A DNA stretch of 64,000 nt from Pseudomonadales bacterium (GCA_024234395.1 JACKOH010000002.1:744001-808000), one strand, 5' to 3'; shown: positions 36,826 to 45,877, counted from the first letter of the stretch. Translations and numbers: made by a program. Notes: generated by a model not told the origin, from the letters alone.

Positions 36826-37902
36826 ATGCGAACCCTACTTGTAACCGGTGCAGCCGGCTTTATCGGCGCCAATTTTGTCAGCTACTGGACAAAAAACTAT
36901 CCGCAGGACCGGGTTGTGGTCCTGGACGCCCTGACTTATGCCGGCAATAAAAGCAACCTGGCGCCTTTATTGGGAAATCCCAATTTCGAATTCGTGCATG
37001 GCAACATCTGTGATTATCCGCTGGTCGCGGATCTGCTGCGCGACCGGCAGGTAACGATAGTGGTGCATTTTGCAGCCGAAAGCCATGTGGACCGCTCGAT
37101 AACCGGTCCGGATGCCTTTATTGAGACTAATGTGGTGGGTACTCACAGCCTGCTGAAAGCTGCCAAGCAGGTCTGGCTGGAGGAGCTGAAAACCGATCAG
37201 CACCTGTTTCATCATGTATCCACCGACGAGGTCTATGGCACTCTGGGGCCGAATGATCCGGCATTTACCGAAACCACGCCGTACGCGCCGAATTCTCCCT
37301 ATGCGGCCAGCAAGGCAGCTTCCGATCACCTGGTCCGGGCCTACCACCATACGTTCGGTCTGCGGGTGACAACCAGCAACTGTTCCAACAACTATGGGCC
37401 ACTGCATTTTCCGGAAAAACTGATTCCGCTGTGCCTGCTCAATATCCTGCAGGGAAAACCGCTGCCCATCTATGGTGACGGTAAACAGATCCGCGACTGG
37501 CTGTTCGTGGACGACCACAGCCGTGGCATCGACCTGATAATCAATCGGGGCAGGGTTGGTGAGTGCTATAACATCGGTGGCAATAACGAATGGGCCAATA
37601 TCGATACCGTGGGTCTGCTGTGCGGAATCATGGACGAGTGTTTTATCCGTGACGGGACGCTGGCCCGCCGCTTTCCGCAAAGCCCATGTGCCTCAGGCCA
37701 CCCGGCGGAAAGTCTGATTGCCTACGTGAAGGACCGCGCCGGGCATGATACCCGCTACGCGATCGATGCCGGCAAGATCACCAGGGAACTGGGATACCAG
37801 CCCATCGAAAGCTTTGACACCGGCATGCGCAAGACCGTGCAATGGTATCTGGACAACGAAACCTGGTGGCAGTCAATTCTCGATGGCAGTTACCGCAGCT
37901 AG
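36826..37902 (+). CDS. rfbB: dTDP-glucose 4,6-dehydratase
   Basis: Second enzyme of dTDP-L-rhamnose synthesis. The 358 residues contain the NAD site GAAGFIGANF, AAESHVDRSI, the catalytic STDEVYG and YAASKAASDHL (YxxxK), and NCSNNYGP. Length is that of RfbB. The gene is separated from rfbD by 51 bp. Its stop codon TAG (37900-37902) lies inside the terminal inverted repeat of a MITE-like element, so the very end of the protein may have been altered by the insertion. Confidence 0.96.
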   Translation: MRTLLVTGAAGFIGANFVSYWTKNYPQDRVVVLDALTYAGNKSNLAPLLGNPNFEFVHGNICDYPLVADLLRDRQVTIVVHFAAESHVDRSITGPDAFIETNVVGTHSLLKAAKQVWLEELKTDQHLFHHVSTDEVYGTLGPNDPAFTETTPYAPNSPYAASKAASDHLVRAYHHTFGLRVTTSNCSNNYGPLHFPEKLIPLCLLNILQGKPLPIYGDGKQIRDWLFVDDHSRGIDLIINRGRVGECYNIGGNNEWANIDTVGLLCGIMDECFIRDGTLARRFPQSPCASGHPAESLIAYVKDRAGHDTRYAIDAGKITRELGYQPIESFDTGMRKTVQWYLDNETWWQSILDGSYRS

Positions 37903-38169
37903 TGTCCTGTCCGGTTAATTCGTTGTATTTCAGAGCCTGCATAAAGCGCTGTAGTGAGGCGCGATCCGCAGGGAATACTGGTTGTTTTTCCAAGGGTCGC
38001 AACGCTGCTACAGCGCTTTATGCAGGCTCCCGGAGGGCCTGCCAGCCAAGACCCCTGGCCGCGTTGCGCCTTTTGACAAGGGCTAAGGCCATTGCCTGCA
38101 AGGCGCGCCTCGCCAGGAACCTTGGCTGGCACGCTGAAATGCGACGAATTAACCGGACAGGACACTAGC
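37898..38169. mobile_element. MITE-like element with nested inverted repeats
   Basis: A 272-bp element with perfect 26-bp terminal inverted repeats (37898-37923 and 38144-38169; outer end GCTAGTGTCCTGTCCGG). Inside are a perfect 22-bp inverted repeat (37933-37954 and 38008-38029) and a 10-bp pair GCCAGCCAAG/CTTGGCTGGC (38041-38050 and 38121-38130). It encodes nothing convincing. The structure suggests a non-autonomous element mobilised in trans. The rfbB stop codon lies in its left repeat. Confidence 0.7.
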
Positions 38170-38645
38170 GGTCGATCGCGAAAATCCGTAATGCTCTGTC
38201 GTGCGTATGACTCTTTGTGCTCCGGAAATCACATGCCGGTTACCAAACGGGCTGTGAACTCCTGATTTTGGCGCTGAAAAGCGCTGATCTTGTTTAAGGG
38301 GGCGCCGGAAAGGGGTATAATCGGCCCGCCTCGGGCGGGACCGGTTCGAGCTGACCGGTAACGGCCCCTTCAGCGCGGTGAACCCCAGCCTGCAGTCCCG
38401 GATACCGGGCCGGTGGATCTACCGTTTCCACCACCGCCGGCCACCTCGACAGGTCATAATCACAGGGTAATTCAGCGCAGTTGGCCCGGGGGTTAAGTCA
38501 GCGTTCAGCTTGAAAAAGCAACACTGGCACCGTTGGACTCAGTCGGACGGCAGGCGGTGATGATGGGGAGTGTTGGAGTCAGACTTACAGATTAACAGGC
38601 TGTTAATCAGACTTGAAGCGATTAAAGGTAAACAAGGTGTTATTC
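38170..38645 (+). other. 476-bp gene-free stretch, possible structured leader
   Basis: No gene is seen. A perfect -10 hexamer TATAAT at 38316-38321 has a weak -35 (TTTAAG, 17 bp upstream). Downstream come several GC-rich hairpins: CCCGCC/GGCGGG near 38326-38340 and GGCCGGTGG with CCACCGCCGGCC near 38409-38442. A transcript from here would have a leader of about 320 bases before the cytochrome gene. It could be a structured 5' leader or a small RNA. Confidence 0.35.
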
Positions 38646-39173
38646 ATGCAAAGCAAGATTATCGGTTTAGTTGCCAGAGGGCTTACCCTGGCAGGATTGC
38701 TCGGTATTTCCACTTCACTGGTGTGGGCGCAGTCCGATGCAGACAGAATTTCCGCCAACCTGGCACCGGTCGGTGATATCTGCATCGCCGGCGATCCCTG
38801 CAGTGATGCCCCGGGCGCTGCACCGGCGCGCGCTGCTTCCGCACCGTCTGCGTCCACCGCTTCGTCACAGACCCCGGCCGCTGCTCCGGAACCTGCCGCC
38901 GAGCCAGCCGCCACTGCTGAGCCGGCCGCGGATGATTTCGATGTGGCCGCGACCTACCAGATGCGTTGTTTCGCCTGCCACGGCACCGGTGCTGCCGGTG
39001 CGCCGATGTTCGGCAATGCCGATGCCTGGGGCGAACGGATGGCCAAGGGCATGGACGCGGTTCTTGCCAATGCCATTAACGGTCTCGGCGCCATGCCACC
39101 CCGTGGCCTGTGCATGGACTGCACCGACGACCAGCTGGTGGCCCTGATCAACTACATGGTCGATGGCGGTTAG
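38646..39173 (+). CDS. Cytochrome c5-like monohaem protein
   Basis: Exported monohaem cytochrome c of 175 residues. After the signal peptide (ending VWAQS) there is an Ala/Pro/Glu-rich linker (about 55-100), then one c5-type domain: haem motif CFACH, a Met ligand in GAMPPRG, and the extra Cys pair (GLCMDC) typical of cytochrome c5. It probably carries electrons in the periplasm, perhaps tethered by the flexible linker. The ATG at 38646 is used (AAGG upstream); the open frame extends to 38613. A second c5 gene follows 113 bp later. Confidence 0.88.
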   Translation: MQSKIIGLVARGLTLAGLLGISTSLVWAQSDADRISANLAPVGDICIAGDPCSDAPGAAPARAASAPSASTASSQTPAAAPEPAAEPAATAEPAADDFDVAATYQMRCFACHGTGAAGAPMFGNADAWGERMAKGMDAVLANAINGLGAMPPRGLCMDCTDDQLVALINYMVDGG

Positions 39174-39286
39174 TAGACAGCCTGAACGGACCGAACCGGA
39201 TTACAACGAGAGGGGCATTCAGCCCTCGAACCTGATTGATAATGATTGAAAGCTAGCTAGACTTTGTAAATCTTAAGGAGCAAAAA

Positions 39287-39655
39287 GTGATTGAATTGAG
39301 CAAAGTAATGAAAGCGGGCCTGGCGATTGCAGCCGTGGTTTTCAGTGGTTCCATTTTCGCCGATAGCAAGCAGGGCGAACCTCTGCAGCTGGCCCAGCTG
39401 ACCGATGGCTTCGATGCCCAGGCGGCTTACATGCGAACCTGTTTCGCCTGCCACAATTCCGGTGCCGGTGGCGCTCCCAACCCCAACAAGCCGGAAGAAT
39501 GGACTGCACGACTGGAGAAAGGTATGGATGCGGTGATGAATAACGTCATGAATGGTGTGAATGCCATGCCTGCCAAGGGTCTGTGTTTTGACTGCACCCC
39601 TGAAGACCTGCGCGCCGTAGTGGATTACATGGTGTCCATCGCTCAGAGCCAGTAA
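39287..39655 (+). CDS. Cytochrome c5-like monohaem protein
   Basis: Small periplasmic cytochrome of 122 residues: signal peptide (AIAAVVFSGSIFAD), haem motif CFACH, Met ligand in NAMPAKG and the c5-type GLCFDC cysteine pair. It lacks the linker of its upstream neighbour. The start is GTG 39287 with AAGGAG six bases upstream. The two genes look like an old duplication and probably share a partner oxidoreductase or oxidase. Confidence 0.9.
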   Translation: MIELSKVMKAGLAIAAVVFSGSIFADSKQGEPLQLAQLTDGFDAQAAYMRTCFACHNSGAGGAPNPNKPEEWTARLEKGMDAVMNNVMNGVNAMPAKGLCFDCTPEDLRAVVDYMVSIAQSQ

Positions 39656-39680
39656 GTTTATCTGACAGGCACGAAATCAG

Positions 39681-39708
39681 AAAAGGCTGTCCGCGGACAG
39701 CCTTTTTT
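39681..39708 (+). terminator. Rho-independent terminator after the cytochromes
   Basis: GGCTGTC and GACAGCC form a stem (39685-39702) flanked by AAAA and six T. It ends the cytochrome transcript and is symmetric enough to work in both directions. Confidence 0.9.
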
Positions 39709-39946
39709 GTGTCCGGCCGGAATCCTCCTAGCATTTATTACCTTTTGCCGGTCCGGCAACCCCGCCCGTGTTCCGACAGGGCGCCTTGATACCCCAGCGT
39801 ACTCACAAATCCAGGCATAAACTGGATCACTCTCTTTTGTTGGTCTATTCCTAATACTGTGGCGGCTTTCCGGCAATTGCGCCTGCCGCAAAGCCTTCAG
39901 GCGTCAGTGGTAACTTCTGATTCAGACAGCGGGGAGCAGACAGACC

Positions 39947-41449
39947 TTGTCTTTGGGCAGAGTTTTTTCACGGGCACTGGTTGGAGTTGAAGCTCCGCTG
40001 GTGACGGTGGAAACGCATATTTCCAATGGCCTGCCCGGCCTGGCGGTGGTCGGCCTGCCGGAAACAGCGGTGCGTGAAAGCCGGGAGCGGGTGCGCAGTG
40101 CCATACTCAATGCCAATCTGGAATTTCCGGCTCGACGCATCACGGTGAACCTGGCTCCGGCGGAACTGCCCAAAGTCGGGGGCCGCTACGACCTGGCTAT
40201 CGCACTGAGCATCCTGGCCGCTGCGGGACACCTGTGTGCGGACCAATTGACCCGCTATGAATTCCTGGCTGAACTGGCGCTGGGAGGCGAGCTGCGCGGA
40301 GTGAGTGGAGTGCTGGCCGCGGCCATTCAGGCCCGCGACAGCGGCCGGCAACTGGTGGTTCCCTCAGCCAATCGACACGAAGCAGGCCTGGTACGGGATT
40401 GTCACGCTGTTCACGCCGGCTCCATAAGCGACATATTCCGCCTGCTGACCGATGGTGCTCAGCTTCCCGAATGTCAGCCGCCACTGGAATTCACCAGATC
40501 TGGAGCCGATGCAGATTGCGATCTGGCTGCTATACGTGGTCAGCTGCGTCCCAAACGGGCGTTAAGGCTGGCGGCGGCGGGTGGCCACAATCTGCTGTTC
40601 AAAGGCCCGCCGGGAACCGGGAAGACTCTGCTCGCCAGCGCGTTGCCGGGTATTCTGCCCCGGCTCAGTGAAGAAGCCGCCCTGCAGGTGGCGGCAATAC
40701 GCTCGGTAGCCAATCAGGATCTCAAATTGTCCGAGTTCTACCTGGCACCATTCAGAACCCCACATCACAGCGCCTCACCGGCGAGCCTGGTGGGTGGAGG
40801 GCAGCGTGCTCTGCCCGGGGAGGTAAGCCTCGCACATCACGGCGTCCTGTTCCTGGATGAATTACCCGAGTTTGCCGGACGCTCACTGGAGGTGTTGCGT
40901 GAGCCGCTGGAGGCCGGGGCCATCACCGTTTCCCGCGCCAGCCACCGGATCCGCTACCCGGCCAGCTTTCAGCTTGTAGCGGCGATGAATCCCTGCCCCT
41001 GCGGTTACCACGAAGACCCGTCCGGCCGCTGCCGGTGCACACAGGCCAGGATTGAAACCTATCGCCAGAAGCTGTCCGGTCCATTGCTCGATCGCATCGA
41101 CCTGATCGTGGACGTCCCGCGCCTGTCCCATGGGGAGCTGACCGGCAGGGACAGCGCATCGGAAAGCTCGGTGGCGGTGAGACAGGCGGTAGCTGTTTGT
41201 CGTCGACTGCAGAGGGAAAGGGCAGGCAAACTGAACTGCGAGCTGACTACCCGGGAACTGGACCGCTATTGCCGCCCCGATCGGGCTGGCCGCCGACTGT
41301 TAAGCCAGGCGGTCAGGAAGCTGGAATTGTCCGCCCGTGGATATCATCGGGTGTTGCGCCTGTCCCGCACCCTGGCTGATGTCGAACAAGAGGCTGATAT
41401 CACCGAACAACACATTCTGGAAGCGCTGTCCTATCGCGAGCAGCCCTGA
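39947..41449 (+). CDS. comM: ComM/YifB-family AAA+ ATPase
   Basis: Mg-chelatase-like AAA+ helicase of 500 residues. In Vibrio cholerae the ComM member drives branch migration during natural transformation. Seen: N-terminal Lon-like domain (GLPGLAVVGLPETAVRES), Walker A GPPGTGKTLLASALP (about residues 222-236), Walker B LFLDELPEF, and a cysteine cluster (NPCPCGYHEDPSGRCRC). The start is TTG 39947 with GGGGAG upstream; the reading MSLGRVFSRALVGVEAP fits the family start. The next gene is convergent, 13 bp away. Confidence 0.94.
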   Translation: MSLGRVFSRALVGVEAPLVTVETHISNGLPGLAVVGLPETAVRESRERVRSAILNANLEFPARRITVNLAPAELPKVGGRYDLAIALSILAAAGHLCADQLTRYEFLAELALGGELRGVSGVLAAAIQARDSGRQLVVPSANRHEAGLVRDCHAVHAGSISDIFRLLTDGAQLPECQPPLEFTRSGADADCDLAAIRGQLRPKRALRLAAAGGHNLLFKGPPGTGKTLLASALPGILPRLSEEAALQVAAIRSVANQDLKLSEFYLAPFRTPHHSASPASLVGGGQRALPGEVSLAHHGVLFLDELPEFAGRSLEVLREPLEAGAITVSRASHRIRYPASFQLVAAMNPCPCGYHEDPSGRCRCTQARIETYRQKLSGPLLDRIDLIVDVPRLSHGELTGRDSASESSVAVRQAVAVCRRLQRERAGKLNCELTTRELDRYCRPDRAGRRLLSQAVRKLELSARGYHRVLRLSRTLADVEQEADITEQHILEALSYREQP

Positions 41450-41462
41450 TGAATAAATGGGG

Positions 41463-42269
41463 TCAGGTTGTAGTTTCGTGGAGGATTCTCCCGTTGCGCA
41501 AGGCAAGTGCATACCCTTCCGGAAGCGCCTGCCAGCCATCCGGGTCGAGCGGCACGCTGGCGAGGAGGATGGTCGAAGTCGGCAGCTCGCGAATCCGGGC
41601 GCCCGGCCCCCGCCATTCATCACCGCATGATGGCGCTTGCAGATGACGCAGACACAGCCCTGGTGGTTGCGCCGGAGTGAGCCCTTCCGGGGTTTCAAAA
41701 ATACGTCTATGGGCATGAGCGAACAGCGTTTCACCGTCGAAGAAAAGAATATTGGCTGGCCCCCGCGCGGCCATACGCCCGGCGAAATCAGCGAACAGGC
41801 GAAAACGTTCAGCCGTGGCCTGTGTTCCGTGCGGAGTTGTTCTCAATTCGTTCAACAGCATCAGGAAGGCGAGTTCTGAATCGGTATCGCCAACACATTC
41901 CGCCCGCAATTCGGGAGCAAGTTTATCGATGTCCTTCAATGTCCCGTTATGGGCAAAGTGATGTTTTCGACCATGGACAACCCGGGTAAACGGATGCGTG
42001 TTTTCCAGGCGCGGCTTTCCTCTTGAGGCCCGGCGCACGTGGGCAATCATCGTGCGGCAGGGTATTTCCCTCTCGATTACCATCCGCGCCAATACGCTGT
42101 CGGAAGCCGGTGCCGCTTCGCGGAACACGTGTGCATCGCGCTCCTCCATAAACGCGATTCCCCAGCCATCCCGGTTGCGATGGCGCTCACCGCCCTCTGC
42201 CGCAAAGCGCTGAAGTTCATATTCGACGATAGCGGGTGTGTTGGCGTTCATGGCGAATAGTTCACACAT
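41463..42269 (-). CDS. Class II glutamine amidotransferase (YafJ-like)
   Basis: Amidotransferase-fold protein of 268 residues with the N-terminal nucleophile Cys2 (MCELFAMN), HRNRDGWGIAF, the glutamine-binding HVRRASRG and HFAHNGTL. It belongs to the YafJ/EgtC type, whose role in most bacteria is not known. It lies 30 bp downstream of the PoxB-like gene on the same strand, so the two may be co-transcribed. Confidence 0.88.
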   Translation of the reverse strand: MCELFAMNANTPAIVEYELQRFAAEGGERHRNRDGWGIAFMEERDAHVFREAAPASDSVLARMVIEREIPCRTMIAHVRRASRGKPRLENTHPFTRVVHGRKHHFAHNGTLKDIDKLAPELRAECVGDTDSELAFLMLLNELRTTPHGTQATAERFRLFADFAGRMAARGPANILFFDGETLFAHAHRRIFETPEGLTPAQPPGLCLRHLQAPSCGDEWRGPGARIRELPTSTILLASVPLDPDGWQALPEGYALALRNGRILHETTT

Positions 42270-42299
42270 TCAAACTGGATCCTTTTACAGAGAATGCTC

Positions 42300-44015
42300 T
42301 TAACGCAGAAAATTGTCCCGCAATAGGGCTATAACTTCCCTGCCACGATCATCCAGAATCGCCTTGATGCCGAACAGCGCTGTGGAGGCAACCTCTTCAG
42401 TTTTTACTTTTGGCGGCATGACAAGTTCGAGGCGATTGACTCGGACATCCAGAATAACGGGGCCTTCCGCGGCCAGCCACTGTTTCATTGCTTGCTCAAG
42501 GTCACCGGCCTTTTCGACCCGCCAACCGCGTAATCCGCAGACTTCCGCCAGATCGGCAAAATTCGGATTCTGCAGCCCGGTAAAGGTATCCAGCAATCCC
42601 TCAACCCGTTGCTCCATCTCGACAAAGCCAAGTGAACCGTTGTTGTAGACCAGCAGTTTGACCGCCAGCTTTTCCTGCACCAGGGTCAGGAGATCGCCCA
42701 TCAACATTGTCATACCGCCATCGCCACACAGCGCGATCACCTGTCGGTCGGGATAAGCGGCTGCGATTCCCATCGCCTGTGGATAGGCATTGGCCATAGT
42801 GCCATGCAGCAGACTGGTAAGAAAACGCCGCTTGCCATTGGCAGTCAGGTGCCTGAGCAGCCAGACCATCGGTGAGCCGCCGTCGGCTGTAAAGATGGCG
42901 TCTTCTGCCGCCAGGCTGTCAAGAGCACGGGTAACTGCCTGCGGATGAATCAGCGTCGGAACGGTCTCCTGTGCCGAAGATTCATAGGCGTCACAATCCT
43001 TCTGCCACTGTTTCAGTGCCACATCAAGATGTCGCGAGTCGGACTTTTCCTCGAGTCGCGGCAATAATTCATCAATGGTCGCACCAACATCCCCAACCAG
43101 TCCCAGGCGGACCGGCGCACGTCGCCCCAGGTGAGTCGGATCGCTGTCGATCTGAATGACATGTTTGCCGTCAGGATAGTACTGTGTCCAGGCAAAGTCG
43201 GTCCCCAGGCAAAGCACGAGATCGGCGCGGTCGATCGCTTCCGCTCCCGCTTTGTTACCGAGAATTCCAGTCATTCCCACATTGCAGGGATTATCCGGTT
43301 CAATGAATTCCTTGGCCCGGCTGGAATGGACTACCGGGGCATTCAATTTGACCGCCAGCGCGACTATCTGCCCATGGGCTTTGCGCGCTCCGGAACCGGC
43401 ATGGAGTGTTACTGACTCCGCCTCGTTAAGTGCCTTGGCGAGATCCCCCAGTTCCTGGTCGGAAGGGTGAAGAACCGGAGCGGGGTGATGCACGCTCCAA
43501 CTCAGTCTGTCAGCTGATTTTTCAGTGAACAGGTCACCGTTGACAATGATGACCGCAACTCCACCGCGTGTCAGTGCCGCCTGGGCAGCCAGAGTCGTCA
43601 AGCGCCGTGTCTGGTCGGGGTGGGAGATAGTTTCACAGAATACACTGCACTGCTCATACGCTTTCCGCTGATCGACGTCCTGTGGAAAATTCAGACCTGT
43701 TTCCGTACGAGCAATAGTTGAGGCGATCAGTACAACCGGTGCGCCATTGCGATGGCTCTCGAAAATCCCGTTGATAAAATGCAGACTGCCGGGCCCGCAG
43801 GTGCCGGCGCAGACAGCCAGCTCCCGCGTCATATAGGCCTCAGCTCCCGCCGCCAGTGCGCCCGCCTCCTCGTGTCGCACAGACATCCATTTCAGGTCGG
43901 AGCGTCTCACTGCGTCGGTGAAGTGGTTTATGGTATCGCCGACTATACCCCAGCAACGTTTTGCGCCCGCCCGGGACAGTGTATCGACAATAATCTCGGC
44001 AACATTTTTGGACAT
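42300..44015 (-). CDS. poxB: Thiamine-diphosphate enzyme, pyruvate oxidase (PoxB)-like
   Basis: ThDP-dependent enzyme of 571 residues, close to PoxB (572). PoxB oxidises pyruvate to acetate and CO2 and passes electrons to ubiquinone at the membrane. Seen: catalytic Glu region (SVRHEEAGALAAGAEA), central FAD-type domain (about 190-330) and the ThDP motif GDGGMTMLMGD ... YNN. The ATG at 44015 is preferred because it gives the family start MSKNVAEIIV and has GAGAGG upstream; the frame stays open to 44099. Acetolactate synthase is the main alternative, but the gene has no small subunit partner. Confidence 0.8.
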   Translation of the reverse strand: MSKNVAEIIVDTLSRAGAKRCWGIVGDTINHFTDAVRRSDLKWMSVRHEEAGALAAGAEAYMTRELAVCAGTCGPGSLHFINGIFESHRNGAPVVLIASTIARTETGLNFPQDVDQRKAYEQCSVFCETISHPDQTRRLTTLAAQAALTRGGVAVIIVNGDLFTEKSADRLSWSVHHPAPVLHPSDQELGDLAKALNEAESVTLHAGSGARKAHGQIVALAVKLNAPVVHSSRAKEFIEPDNPCNVGMTGILGNKAGAEAIDRADLVLCLGTDFAWTQYYPDGKHVIQIDSDPTHLGRRAPVRLGLVGDVGATIDELLPRLEEKSDSRHLDVALKQWQKDCDAYESSAQETVPTLIHPQAVTRALDSLAAEDAIFTADGGSPMVWLLRHLTANGKRRFLTSLLHGTMANAYPQAMGIAAAYPDRQVIALCGDGGMTMLMGDLLTLVQEKLAVKLLVYNNGSLGFVEMEQRVEGLLDTFTGLQNPNFADLAEVCGLRGWRVEKAGDLEQAMKQWLAAEGPVILDVRVNRLELVMPPKVKTEEVASTALFGIKAILDDRGREVIALLRDNFLR

Positions 44016-44399
44016 GGCAGTGCCTCTCATTTCAATTGGCGAATCTGGTAGCGCGATAAAATGAAGACAATCAGCAAGCTGTTCTGACGAGCCGTCCACT
44101 CATGTCGCGCTGGTCGTTTGGCGGGAATTGCAGAGAGTGAGTCGACCAGGTGGAATGTCCGCCTGGCAACAGGCTCAAACGAAAGGTTCCGGATTCCTGA
44201 TTAAAAAGCATAACAGGTCAGCAGGCATTGCGCGAAACTGCTGGTCAGGTCGGTCGGGCTTACCTCCTGATCAGGTTAACAATGCTGTGACCAGGTGCTG
44301 AGGTTGTCACTACTATTGCAACTCTGCCTGCCACGATGTTGGATCGGTAGACCGACATACTGATGCCCCCGGCTGTTAATTCGGTTAGACTCACCGCCT
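44016..44399. other. 384-bp gene-free stretch between divergent genes
   Basis: This lies between the poxB-like gene and the gene at 44400. It must hold both promoters. No clear hexamer pair, operator dyad or repeat could be picked out by eye. Confidence 0.4.
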
Positions 44400-45437
44400 A
44401 TGAAACCTGCCAACAGACCTCTATCTACTCTGCTGATCATCTGGCTGATAATCCTGGCTTCGCCCTGCGCGCTGGCCCAGGGTTATCGACCGCCCAGAAC
44501 CGAGCATGGACTTCCCGACCTGTCCGGAGTCTGGAATTTCAGCACTCCGACGCCCTTTGAACGAGCGGAACAGTACGGTGAGCAGGAATTTCTCAGTGAC
44601 GAGCAGGTTGCCGCTCTTGCGGCACGCCGGGTCGAATCCGCTGCTGCAGCCGCGCGGCGTGAAAGTAACGCGGCACAACAGATTCTGGCCACCGAAAACG
44701 CCACTTCCGCCGGATCCGTCAACAGTTTCTGGATGGAGCGCTCAACCGACCGCGAGAACCGACGTACCTCGGTGCTGGTCTATCCGCTTAACGGTCGGTT
44801 TCCTGCCTTGCAGCCGGGGGTTGAGGTGCAGCGCAGCGATCCCAACGGGGTGCGGGAAATTCCCGGACAGCGGCCGGTCAGATTCACCCACGGCGGAATC
44901 GACCGCACCGGTCCGGAAGACCGCGGGCTGTCGGAACGTTGTCTGGTGTTCAATTCCGGCCCGCCACTTATCAGCGGGCCCTACAACAACAATCTGCAGA
45001 TTATTCAGAATAAAGACCATGTGGTGATTCTGACCGAGATGGGCTGGGATGCGCGCATCATTCCGCTGCAGAAACAGAGTAACGTGGACGACAGCATTCG
45101 CCTGTGGTCGGGGGATTCCCGGGGTTATTTCGATGGCAGCACGCTGGTGGTGGAAACCACGCATTTTACCGGGCAGATCGGCAGTTTCGGGACCCGCGAT
45201 GTGGCCTACGGCAATGCCGAAAACCGGCTTCTGATCGAGCGCTTCATCCCGGTCGGCCCGGGAGCCATGGATTACGAATTCACCATCGATGACCCGTCGA
45301 CCTTCACTGACCTGATCGTCGGAGTGATCCCCATGAGCCGGGTCGAAGAAGGGCGCATCTACGAATACGCCTGCCATGCCGGCAACTACGCGATCCGCAA
45401 TATCCTCAAAGGCGCCCGGGCCGAAGAAACCCGCTGA
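44400..45437 (+). CDS. Exported protein of unknown function (DLSGVW type)
   Basis: Protein of 345 residues with a signal peptide (LLIIWLIILASPCALA). The mature start GLPDLSGVWNF is a phrase common to a large group of uncharacterised exported proteins of soil and marine bacteria. A coiled, Ala/Arg-rich stretch lies at about 62-100; the rest is beta-rich and ends YACHAGNYAIRNIL. Two cysteines (in SERCLVF and YACHAG) could form a disulphide. No enzyme motif is recognised. Confidence 0.7.
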   Translation: MKPANRPLSTLLIIWLIILASPCALAQGYRPPRTEHGLPDLSGVWNFSTPTPFERAEQYGEQEFLSDEQVAALAARRVESAAAAARRESNAAQQILATENATSAGSVNSFWMERSTDRENRRTSVLVYPLNGRFPALQPGVEVQRSDPNGVREIPGQRPVRFTHGGIDRTGPEDRGLSERCLVFNSGPPLISGPYNNNLQIIQNKDHVVILTEMGWDARIIPLQKQSNVDDSIRLWSGDSRGYFDGSTLVVETTHFTGQIGSFGTRDVAYGNAENRLLIERFIPVGPGAMDYEFTIDDPSTFTDLIVGVIPMSRVEEGRIYEYACHAGNYAIRNILKGARAEETR

Positions 45438-45444
45438 GGCCTAA

Positions 45445-45506
45445 CCCAAAAATAGGGACAGATTTATTTTTCCTGCAGGAAAAATAAATCTGTCCCTATT
45501 TTTGGG
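45445..45506. repeat. 62-bp perfect palindrome
   Basis: A perfect inverted repeat without spacer, centred on CCTGCAGG. Each arm reads CCCAAAAATAGGGACAGATT and onward through an AT-rich stretch to the centre. It lies between the convergent ends of the 44400 gene and ubiK and could work as a two-way terminator or as a REP-type element. The GGGACAG start of the core is shared with other palindromes at 47936, 55786 and 56285. Confidence 0.85.
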
Positions 45507-45528
45507 CTTTATTTGGAGGCTGTGTGAA

Positions 45529-45780
45529 CTATTTCGGTGCTTTCAGTAGCCGCTCCAACTCCTGAACCAGCTGTTCCAGTTCATTTACCCGTTCTTCCGC
45601 CCGCTTCAAAGCGCGATCCCTGGCTTCGAAATCTTCCCGGGTGAGAATGTTCAGTTCGGCGAAGCCTTTCTGCAACGCCTGGCGAACGGCATTGCGGCCT
45701 TCCTCGCCCAATTCCCCGGCCCGGGGCAGCAATTGCGAGAGGGTTTTGCTCAGTTGGTCCAGAATCTGTCTGTTTACCAT
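45529..45780 (-). CDS. ubiK: Ubiquinone biosynthesis accessory factor UbiK
   Basis: Protein of 83 residues of the BMFP/UbiK family, an accessory factor for aerobic ubiquinone synthesis that binds UbiJ. It shows the N-terminal amphipathic region (QILDQLSKTLSQLLP), the family phrase LQKGFAELNILTREDFEA and a C-terminal coiled coil. Its place next to glnK-amtB, in the opposite direction, is common in gammaproteobacteria. Confidence 0.92.
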   Translation of the reverse strand: MVNRQILDQLSKTLSQLLPRAGELGEEGRNAVRQALQKGFAELNILTREDFEARDRALKRAEERVNELEQLVQELERLLKAPK

Positions 45781-45860
45781 GTTGAGTCCAGAATCAATGG
45801 TTAGGATAGCGGCACTATTCTATCAGTATTTGCAATTCCGGGATTCCTGCCCCAAAAAAG

Positions 45861-45877
45861 CGCACTAAGTTGGTGCA
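45861..45877. promoter_or_regulatory. NtrC binding site
   Basis: CGCACTAAGTTGGTGCA matches the NtrC enhancer consensus (TGCACYA-N3-TGGTGCA) with one change and is centred about 130 bp upstream of the sigma54 -12 element, a normal enhancer distance. Confidence 0.75.
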
